A stretch of 62,482 bases of DNA from Maritimibacter sp. 55A14 (GTDB lineage Bacteria; Pseudomonadota; Alphaproteobacteria; Rhodobacterales; Rhodobacteraceae), in assembly GCF_003122205.1 (NCBI RefSeq), contig NZ_QEYE01000020.1, positions 1-62,482 on the forward strand, given 5' to 3'. The notes under the pieces are model-generated. The model ran no database searches. It was not told where the DNA came from and saw only the letters and a list, made by a program, of their open reading frames with translations. A program made the translations under genes and the position numbers. Of the stretch, positions 1 to 5,785 are shown piece by piece. Numbering within the stretch: the first letter of the stretch is position 1; every line of letters starts with the position of its first letter.

Positions 1-59
1 GGAAAATAGGGTTCCAGACGCGCCATCTGCGCGTCGCTCAGCCAGTAAAGATCAGACAT
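1..59 (-). CDS. IS5-family transposase, N-terminal fragment (partial at contig end)
   Basis: The reverse strand from position 59 reads MSDLYWLSDAQMARLEPYF and then leaves the window. This N-terminus is typical of IS5-family DDE transposases common in Rhodobacteraceae (family assignment from memory of the N-terminal pattern). Only 19 codons are visible, so whether the gene is intact cannot be judged. The identical start occurs on the plus strand at 62423. Confidence 0.75.
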   Translation of the reverse strand, partial: MSDLYWLSDAQMARLEPYF

Positions 60-126
60 GTCACCGCTCTGTTTTCAGGCGGTGAATCACGATGCTCGGC
101 TGAAATCAATGGGTCCTGACCCTAGG
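1..126 (-). mobile_element. IS5-family insertion sequence, inner end only (left contig margin)
   Basis: These 126 bases are identical, in inverted orientation, to 62356-62481. They contain the start of a transposase reading out of the window and the element tip: a near-palindromic GGGTC-2-GACCC next to CTAG. CTAG fits the YTAR-type target duplications known for the IS5 group. The rest of the element lies outside the window. The exact outer boundary is uncertain by a few bases because CCTAG is present at both copies. Confidence 0.8.
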
Positions 127-138
127 CTTTAGTAACAC

Positions 139-1035
139 CTATCCAACAATGATGCCGTAGGCTGTGCTCGCAACCTTGTACAAGAGCCACGTTGCAAATC
201 CGCCCAAAACAAGGCGGTGGTTCCATGCTCGATCCTTGTTCTCCTCGAGAATGTTCACCGGGAAGGCCCACTTTGCATAGGCCGTCAAAGCCCTGTAGAA
301 GATGAGGGAAAGTCCAATAAAGTAGATAAACAATGGCCAACGAAATAACTCAAACCTACTGCCCGCCGGGATCATCTGGTCCATGTAGTAGGTGGAGAAG
401 CAGAGAGATACCGGAAGGGCGATAAACCACATGCCAATATCATAGGCGAAGTTGCGGTGAATTGCGCCGTACCACGTCTTGTGCGTTGTCAGTTTCTTTT
501 CAACAGCCTTCTGGACGGCGTTGAAGAACGTGATTTCTTGAGCGTTAACGGTCACGTAGCTGTCGTTCGGAGTTGCTGCTGATACGAGAGGGTTAGGGTC
601 AAATAAATCCGGCTTGTTGAAATCCAAGAACACCTCGATGCGATTTATTGGCTCGTTACCGTTCGCATTCCGTTTAAACGAGTTTACGTTCGTGAAGAAG
701 ATGGATTTTATAGGCTTCGGAAGATCTAGATTATCAAAGATATCAACCGATTCGGCATATATCTTCTGATCCCGTAAGCCATTCACCGTGGTGGTTAGGC
801 AAAATGCGTCATCGAGAAGAAACGACTTGTGTTGATCCCATTGCTCATTCGTCAATTCGGGATCGCGTTTCAATGTTGCAATCGTCTGCTCACCAAATTT
901 TTTATTGATGGAGTGTAGGTCACGATAGAGTCCCTTAATGTCTTCCAGCGAAAGCCGACAGCCGCGAACGGGAATAACTTCCTCATACCAACTGACAGGG
1001 TTACGTTTTGATGTGACCAGTGCGTCTTCCGCCAT
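139..1035 (-). CDS. Hypothetical membrane protein of an island margin
   Basis: I do not recognise this 298-residue protein. The first ~190 residues are hydrophilic and look globular, rich in Asp, Asn, Lys and aromatic residues. The C-terminal third holds about three hydrophobic segments (roughly residues 198-220, 233-256 and 270-296), so it should be anchored in the inner membrane with a cytoplasmic N-terminal domain. The base composition is clearly more AT-rich than the rest of the window, with codons such as AAT, TTT and ATA that the neighbours avoid. It starts about 12 bp from the insertion sequence and is followed only by the tRNA-Tyr region, so it is probably a transferred cargo gene. 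No function can be assigned. Confidence 0.75.
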   Translation of the reverse strand: MAEDALVTSKRNPVSWYEEVIPVRGCRLSLEDIKGLYRDLHSINKKFGEQTIATLKRDPELTNEQWDQHKSFLLDDAFCLTTTVNGLRDQKIYAESVDIFDNLDLPKPIKSIFFTNVNSFKRNANGNEPINRIEVFLDFNKPDLFDPNPLVSAATPNDSYVTVNAQEITFFNAVQKAVEKKLTTHKTWYGAIHRNFAYDIGMWFIALPVSLCFSTYYMDQMIPAGSRFELFRWPLFIYFIGLSLIFYRALTAYAKWAFPVNILEENKDRAWNHRLVLGGFATWLLYKVASTAYGIIVG

Positions 1036-1345
1036 GTGGGCCTCAAATCTAATAATTGCCCCCTAACTAATCTATATCTGCGCACTTTTCTACAGTGGAG
1101 AACGCGATGTAGTGGCGCCTCGCGAACTTCAAGATCCACCGCGCCGCGCCCGTTAAAGTCTGAATGCCGACGAAAGGCTGGGTCCGGTCGCCCACGACAC
1201 GACGCCTGAAGGGCAGCCATGGGCCGAACTCGATAAACCTACCAAAATAAGTGCTCAAGGGCGTAACAGGCTACCGACCACAATCGTGCCGCCGTCGAAC
1301 CCCACCTGCGGATCATGCAGCCCAAGTCATTGGTTTTGTTGGGAA
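1036..1345. other. 310-bp gap between orphan gene and tRNA-Tyr, no supported gene
   Basis: Short reverse-strand reading frames exist here (1067-1258 and 870-1220) but have no recognisable family, no good ribosome binding site and overlapping alternatives. The first ~50 bases are AT-rich and probably contain the promoter of the reverse-strand orphan gene. The GC-rich middle could be a remnant of an older gene. The gap lies on the 3' side of the tRNA, where integrated elements usually start. Confidence 0.4.
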
Positions 1346-1429
1346 TGGTGGGCGACCCTGGAATCGAACCAGGCATGGGTCTCCCCGGCGGAGTTACAGT
1401 CCGCTGCCGCACCTTGCAGCTCGTCGCCC
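1346..1429 (-). tRNA. tRNA-Tyr (anticodon GTA)
   Basis: The reverse strand folds as a type II tRNA: acceptor GGGCGAC/GTCGCCC, anticodon stem GCGGA/TCCGC with loop CTGTAAC (anticodon GTA), a 14-nt variable arm, T arm CCTGG-TTCGATT-CCAGG, discriminator A, and an encoded CCA at 1346-1348. The D arm is odd: position 8 is G rather than T, and the arm GCTGCAAGGTGCGGC has only a short stem and no usual A14. Its 3' end faces the low-GC island margin; rlmB follows divergently. Confidence 0.85.
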
Positions 1430-1553
1430 ATCCGCGGGGGCGCGCCGCCGCGAATGGCGCGATGGATACTTGGCGCCCCCTGTATCGTCAACAGGAAAAT
1501 CCGGGCCGATTGGCCCTTGCCTGCGGCGGCCGCGCGGCGCAGTGTCGCCCGCC

Positions 1554-2348
1554 ATGAGCAAGTCGAAATCCAAGAAACCCGTCTGGGTCGTCGGCAAGGA
1601 GCGTGCCCGCCGCGAGGCCGCGCGCGAGACCGTCTGGCTCTTCGGCCTGCACGCGGTGCGCGATGCGCTCGAGAACCCCGCGCGCCAGCGCCTGCGGCTG
1701 ATCGTGACGCGCAACGCCGCCGACCGGCTGGCCGATGCGATCGCCACCTCCGGCATGGCGCCCGAGATCGCCGATCCGCGCAAGTTCCCCGCGCCGCTCG
1801 ACCCCGGATCGGTGCATCAGGGCGCGGCGCTGGAGGTTCGGCCGCTGGACTGGGGCGGGCTGGACGCGACCTGCGCCGCGGGAGAGGGCCGTGCAGTGGT
1901 GCTCTGCCTCGACCGGGTGACCGACCCGCATAACGTGGGCGCGATCCTGCGCTCGGCCGAGGTCTTCGGCGCCCGTGCAGTCGTCGCGCCGCGCCGTGGG
2001 GCCGCGCCCGAGACCGGCGCGCTGGCCAAGACCGCCTCCGGAGCGCTGGAACGCCAGCCATATCTGCGGGTCCAGAACCTGGCCCGCGCGATGGCGGAAC
2101 TGGCCGGGATGGGCTATCTGCTGGTCGGCCTCGATGGCGCCGCCGAGGCCACGCTGGACGAGGTCTGCGCGGACCATGCGGATCGCCCGCTGGCGCTGGT
2201 GCTCGGCGCCGAAGGGCCCGGATTGCGGGCGCTTACGCGCGAAAGCTGCGATCTATTGGCGTGCATCCCCGCGGCCGGTGCGTTCGGCTCGCTCAACGTC
2301 TCCAACGCCGCGGCGGTGGCGCTTTACGCTGCCACGCGCGGGCGCTGA
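1554..2348 (+). CDS. rlmB: 23S rRNA (guanosine-2'-O-)-methyltransferase RlmB, SpoU/TrmH family
   Basis: This 264-residue protein should 2'-O-methylate G2251 in the P-loop of 23S rRNA using SAM. It has the SPOUT architecture: a Lys/Arg-rich N-terminal tail, an L30e-like substrate-binding domain (about 28-100), and a knotted catalytic domain with the three SpoU motifs DPHNVGAILRSAEVFGA (motif 1), VLGAEGPGLR (motif 2) and GSLNVSNAAAVALY (motif 3). An in-frame extension reaches back to 1251 but would run through the tRNA, so I chose the ATG at 1554, after which the basic tail begins. The gene next door is tRNA-Tyr, an arrangement I recall from other Rhodobacteraceae. TrmH (tRNA Gm18) is the alternative, but the N-terminal domain favours RlmB. 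Confidence 0.9.
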   Translation: MSKSKSKKPVWVVGKERARREAARETVWLFGLHAVRDALENPARQRLRLIVTRNAADRLADAIATSGMAPEIADPRKFPAPLDPGSVHQGAALEVRPLDWGGLDATCAAGEGRAVVLCLDRVTDPHNVGAILRSAEVFGARAVVAPRRGAAPETGALAKTASGALERQPYLRVQNLARAMAELAGMGYLLVGLDGAAEATLDEVCADHADRPLALVLGAEGPGLRALTRESCDLLACIPAAGAFGSLNVSNAAAVALYAATRGR

Positions 2349-2472
2349 CCGCACCGCGCGGCTATCCTGGCGTGTGCCATGCAACCTGAAATTGCCAAGC
2401 GCCGGGATGGCGCCACAACGGGAGAATTTCCCACGCAGCTTCACATATTTATTACGTGCGCGCCCCTAGAAT

Positions 2473-2587
2473 GCGCCTGCGTGAATACTAAATATTACCA
2501 CAGAAGCGCGAATACGGAACCTCGCGTTTCATTTCACTGTCCCTCGTTCCGAACTCGCCTGCGGCTCTGTCGCAGGCGCTTTTTTTT
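2473..2587 (+). promoter_or_regulatory. Structured leader (pseudoknot plus terminator) before the CoA-binding/metY genes, or a small RNA
   Basis: Seen directly: an 8-bp stem AAGCGCGA (2504-2511) with TCGCGTTT (2522-2529); its loop holds CGGAAC (2515-2520), which is the complement of GTTCCG (2546-2551), so an H-type pseudoknot can form. Four bases later comes a terminator (2556-2587). The 5' arm of that terminator, CGCCTGCG, occurs a second time upstream at 2474-2481, and the upstream copy can make a 9-bp stem with the same 3' arm (2571-2579). Two competing partners for one terminator arm is the layout of an attenuator or riboswitch. A -10-like TAGAAT lies at 2467-2472; I found no convincing -35. 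It does not match the conserved bases of SAM-II that I remember. Confidence 0.5.
2556..2587 (+). terminator. Intrinsic terminator 39 bp upstream of the CoA-binding gene
   Basis: A perfect 8-bp stem CGCCTGCG/CGCAGGCG with a 7-nt loop is followed by C and then eight T residues. This is the clearest rho-independent terminator in the window. It lies 208 bp after rlmB and directly ahead of the next start codon, so it either ends a small RNA or attenuates the downstream genes. Confidence 0.9.
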
Positions 2588-2626
2588 CGGTGGCAGCCCG
2601 GCGCCGTGATGACTAGATAACCTTCC

Positions 2627-3106
2627 ATGACCACCGAACCTTCCGACGCGCTTCTGCGCCGCATCCTGACCAACGCCCGCGTCTTCGCGATGGTCGGCGT
2701 GTCGATGAATCCCGTGCGCCCGTCCTATTTCGTGGCGCGCTACCTGTCGCTGAAGGGGTTCCGCGTGATCCCGGTCAATCCCGGCCACGGGGGCGAACGC
2801 CTTTTCGGCCAGACCGTCTATCCCGACCTGGCCTCGATCCCCGATGATGCAAAGGTGGACGTGTTGGACATCTTCCGCCGCTCCGAGGCCGTGCCGCAGA
2901 TCGTGGAGGAGGCGATGGCGCATCTGCCCGATCTTGGAACCGTCTGGATGCAGATCGGCGTGACCCACAAGCAGGCTGCCGCGCAGGCCGAGGCCGCGGG
3001 CCTGACAGTGATCCAGAACCATTGCCCGAAGATCGAGTATCAGCGCCTCTTCGGCGAACTCAGGATGGGCGGCTTCGCGACCGGCGTGATCTCTTCGAAA
3101 CTGTAA
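2627..3106 (+). CDS. CoA-binding domain protein (YccU type)
   Basis: This 159-residue protein has the Rossmann-like CoA_binding_2 fold: the nucleotide loop VFAMVGVSMNPVRPSY (about 19-34), the GFRVIPVNPG strand-turn (44-53), DVLDIFRRSE (about 79-88) and a C-terminal QNHCPKIEY motif characteristic of the YccU branch. Its length is normal for the family. The ligand has not been established for most members; CoA binding is inferred from the fold. It precedes metY by 79 bp on the same strand, and I recall this pairing in other Rhodobacteraceae, which suggests a role in sulfur-amino-acid metabolism, but no reaction can be assigned. Confidence 0.85.
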   Translation: MTTEPSDALLRRILTNARVFAMVGVSMNPVRPSYFVARYLSLKGFRVIPVNPGHGGERLFGQTVYPDLASIPDDAKVDVLDIFRRSEAVPQIVEEAMAHLPDLGTVWMQIGVTHKQAAAQAEAAGLTVIQNHCPKIEYQRLFGELRMGGFATGVISSKL

Positions 3107-3185
3107 CGCGGCGTGCGTGCGGCGTTGTACAGCCCCGCGCGATGCCGTAGCGTCTGGCGCGCGTTACAGATCGAGGGAGACATTC

Positions 3186-4478
3186 ATGACCGGTAGCCCC
3201 AGCTATGGCTTCGACACATTGCAGATCCATGCCGGCGCGCGGCCCGACCCGGCCACCGGCGCGCGGCAGACGCCGATCTACCAGACCACGGCCTATGTGT
3301 TCCGCGACGCCGACCATGCGGCGGCGCTCTTCAATCTCCAGGAAGTGGGCTATATCTATTCGCGGCTGACCAACCCCACCGTGGCGGTCCTGCAGGAACG
3401 CGTGGCCACGCTGGAAGGCGGGGTCGGCGCGATCTGCTGCTCGTCGGGACACGCGGCGCAGATCATGGCGCTCTTCCCGCTGATGGGGCCGGGGCTGAAC
3501 GTGGTCGTTTCCACCCGGCTCTATGGCGGCTCGATCACCCAGTTCAGCCAGACCATCAAGCGTTTCGGCTGGGAGGCGAAATTCGTCGATACCGACGATC
3601 TGGCCGCGGTCGAGGGTGCAATCGACGACAACACCCGCGCGATCTTCTGCGAGTCGATCGCCAATCCGGGCGGCTATGTCACCGATCTCGACGCGATGGC
3701 CGCGATTGCAGACAAGGCGGGGCTGCCGCTCATCGTCGACAACACATCGGCCACGCCGTACCTGTGCCGGCCGATCGAACACGGCGCGACGCTGGTGGTG
3801 CATTCGATGACCAAGTACCTGACCGGCAACGGCACCGTGACCGGCGGCGTGGTGGTGGATTCGGGGCGTTTCGACTGGTCGGCCTCCGACAAGTTCCCCT
3901 CGCTCAGCGCGCCGGAGCCGGCCTATCACGGGCTGAAATTCCACGAGACGTTCGGGCCGCTGGGCTTCACCTTCCACGGCATCGCCGTCGGCCTGCGCGA
4001 TCTGGGCATGACGCTGAACCCGCAGGCGGCGCATTACACGCTTATGGGTATCGAGACGCTGAGCTTGCGCATGGCCCGCCACGTCGAGAATGCCGAGAAG
4101 GTGGCGAAATGGCTGGAGGACGACCCGCGGGTGGAGTTCGTCACCTATGCCGGGCTCAAATCCTCGCCCTATCACGACCGGGTCGCGCGGATCTGCCCCA
4201 AGGGCGCGAGTTCGCTTTTCACCTTCGGCGTGAAAGGCGGCTACGACGCCTGCGTGAAGCTCGTGGATTCGGTGGAGATTTTCAGCCATGTGGCCAATCT
4301 GGGCGACACCCGTTCGCTGATCATCCATTCGGCCTCGACCACGCACCGGCAGCTTACGCCGGAACAGCAGGAAGCCGCAGGGGCCGCGCCCAATGTGGTG
4401 CGGCTTTCCATCGGGATCGAGGATGCCGACGACCTGATCGCCGATCTCGACCAGGCGCTGGCCCGGGCCACGGCCTGA
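3186..4478 (+). CDS. metY: O-acetylhomoserine sulfhydrylase (aminocarboxypropyltransferase)
   Basis: This cytoplasmic PLP enzyme makes L-homocysteine from O-acetyl-L-homoserine and sulfide (direct sulfhydrylation). The 430 residues match the family's usual 425-435. The N-terminus GFDTLQIHAGARPD, the PIYQTTAYVFRD block, SRLTNPT, the CSSGHAAQ region and the PLP lysine in HSMTKYLTGNG (Lys210) are all visible. The start at 3186 is preferred over an upstream in-frame codon because GAGGGAG lies 6-12 bases ahead of it. It is probably co-transcribed with the CoA-binding gene upstream and so subject to whatever the terminator-containing leader senses. Two hairpins without U-tracts follow it. Confidence 0.92.
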   Translation: MTGSPSYGFDTLQIHAGARPDPATGARQTPIYQTTAYVFRDADHAAALFNLQEVGYIYSRLTNPTVAVLQERVATLEGGVGAICCSSGHAAQIMALFPLMGPGLNVVVSTRLYGGSITQFSQTIKRFGWEAKFVDTDDLAAVEGAIDDNTRAIFCESIANPGGYVTDLDAMAAIADKAGLPLIVDNTSATPYLCRPIEHGATLVVHSMTKYLTGNGTVTGGVVVDSGRFDWSASDKFPSLSAPEPAYHGLKFHETFGPLGFTFHGIAVGLRDLGMTLNPQAAHYTLMGIETLSLRMARHVENAEKVAKWLEDDPRVEFVTYAGLKSSPYHDRVARICPKGASSLFTFGVKGGYDACVKLVDSVEIFSHVANLGDTRSLIIHSASTTHRQLTPEQQEAAGAAPNVVRLSIGIEDADDLIADLDQALARATA

Positions 4479-4500
4479 ATCGCCGCGCCAGCGGTCTCTG

Positions 4501-4558
4501 CGCTCCCCGCAGGAGCGCCACCGGATCGCACGGTTTCGGCGGGAGCCCGCCGAAACCG
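4501..4558. repeat. Two consecutive hairpins after metY
   Basis: CGCTCC-5-GGAGCG at 4501-4517 is followed by a perfect 13-bp inverted repeat with arms CGGTTTCGGCGGG (4531-4543) and its complement (4546-4558). There is no T-run, so these are at best Rho-assisted or 3'-stabilising structures ending the metY transcript. The remaining ~115 bp up to the next start hold nothing else I can name. Confidence 0.5.
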
Positions 4559-4674
4559 CCCCTCCGGTTCGCCCCCGTGCGCGCGGCTGTGGATGCGCGG
4601 GCCGCACCGGTGTAGGATTGCGTCAAAACAAACCGGGGGACGGTGCTTCACTTCTAATTGGAAAGGAAGCTGCC

Positions 4675-4914
4675 ATGCTACGGACTGTTGCACTTGCCGG
4701 GATGCTCATTCTGGCCCCGAGCCTCGCTCTGGCGCATAATTGCCCGAACCTTATGGGCGAGATTGACGCCGCGATGCCGTCCGCGTCGCTGTCGGACGAG
4801 GATATGGCGCGTGTTCAGGAATTGCGCACTGAAGGCCAGAACCTGCACGAGGCGGGCGATCACGACGCTTCTGTCGAGGCGCTGGAGGAAGCCAAGAGCA
4901 TCCTGGGGATCTGA
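4675..4914 (+). CDS. Small exported protein, function unknown
   Basis: I do not recognise this 79-residue protein. It has a clear signal peptide (MLRTVALAGMLILAPSLALA, cleavage after ALA), leaving a mature chain of about 59 residues that is acidic and predicted helical, with one Cys near the new N-terminus (HNCPNL) and a repeated hydrophobic/acidic pattern ending EEAKSILGI. The start is set by AAAGGAAG about 7 bases upstream; an upstream in-frame codon at 4618 would hide the signal peptide. It should be periplasmic. It is a single gene convergent with the SIMPL-domain gene. Confidence 0.75.
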   Translation: MLRTVALAGMLILAPSLALAHNCPNLMGEIDAAMPSASLSDEDMARVQELRTEGQNLHEAGDHDASVEALEEAKSILGI

Positions 4915-4930
4915 GCCCTGTGCCGGGGGG

Positions 4931-5629
4931 CTACTGATCCAGGCCGAAAATCATGCGGACTTCTGCTCGGACGGTCAGTTCCCCCTCGGCGACCGGCACG
5001 GATGAGGTATCCCGCGCCATTGCGGCCTCGAACATCGGCTGGGGCGGTTGAGCGCCGCCGGTCTCGGATAGTTCGATCACGCCGCCCAAGCTCACGCCTG
5101 CGGCCTCGGCGTAAAGTGCGGCCTTGCGCTGCGCGTCCGCCACCGCTGCGCGTCGCGCCGCGTCCTCGGCCGCGGTGGGGTCGTCCAGGCCGAAGCGGAT
5201 CGACTGCACCCGGTTGGCCCCGGCACGCACCACCGCGTCGAGGACCTTACCCAGACTGTCGAGTTGCCGGACCCGCACCTCCACCATGTTGGAGGCGGTG
5301 AAGCCCGCGATGCGCGGTGGCTCGTCCTCGCCGTTGCGGGGCCGGGTCCAGCGTGGCGAAAGGTCGATCGCGCTGGTGCGGATGTCGGCGCGGGCAACGC
5401 CCGCCGCCTCAAGCGCGGCCAGCGCGGCCTCCATCCGGCGGCTGTTTGCGGCCAGGGCTTCTTCGGCGCGTTCGGCCTCGGCCACCACGCCGATGCTGAC
5501 ATGGGCGATGTCGGGGCTGCGGGTGACCGTCCCGGTCCCCTGCACGGTCAGGCGCGGCGCGGGGTCGGCGGCCTTGGCCGCCCCGGCCAGAAGAACGGAT
5601 GCAAGGACGAGGGCGATGAACCGGTACAT
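4931..5629 (-). CDS. SIMPL (DUF541) domain periplasmic protein
   Basis: This 232-residue protein has a signal peptide (MYRFIALVLASVLLAGAAKA) followed by a single SIMPL/DUF541 domain, recognised by LTVQGTGTVTRSPDIAHVSIGV at the start, the helix AANSRRMEAALAALEAAGV, the segment IAGFTASNMVEVRVRQLD, and the AEDAARRAAVADAQRKA helix. Family members (Bartonella BP26, E. coli YggE) are periplasmic or outer-membrane-associated oligomers of uncertain function, with links to oxidative stress. The start is supported by AAAGGAGG 7-8 bases upstream. It is divergent from the next gene, with about 156 bp between. Confidence 0.88.
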   Translation of the reverse strand: MYRFIALVLASVLLAGAAKAADPAPRLTVQGTGTVTRSPDIAHVSIGVVAEAERAEEALAANSRRMEAALAALEAAGVARADIRTSAIDLSPRWTRPRNGEDEPPRIAGFTASNMVEVRVRQLDSLGKVLDAVVRAGANRVQSIRFGLDDPTAAEDAARRAAVADAQRKAALYAEAAGVSLGGVIELSETGGAQPPQPMFEAAMARDTSSVPVAEGELTVRAEVRMIFGLDQ

Positions 5630-5785
5630 GACGGGCCTCCTTTCATGGGTTGCGGCAAGCATTCGCTCAGGCGCGCCGATTTGCAATCCCCGTTTGCCCG
5701 GGGTTGTACCCTGCGGGCCGATTCCTGCTATAGTCCCGCCGGGTCGGAGGGGGCGAGTCTCCTTGCCGCTCGGAACAATTGTCAG

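Noticed and set aside
870-1258. Two overlapping reverse-strand frames (870-1220 and 1067-1258) beside tRNA-Tyr
   Set aside because: One overlaps the orphan gene in another frame, neither has a ribosome site or recognisable family; they could be remnants but cannot be supported.
1251-1553. In-frame upstream extension of the rlmB reading frame
   Set aside because: It runs antisense through the tRNA-Tyr gene and has no family similarity; the ATG at 1554 begins the basic tail typical of RlmB.
2473-2587. SAM-II or SAM/SAH riboswitch
   Set aside because: The position fits a methionine gene leader, but the conserved bases I remember for these pseudoknot riboswitches are absent; kept only as an unnamed structured leader.
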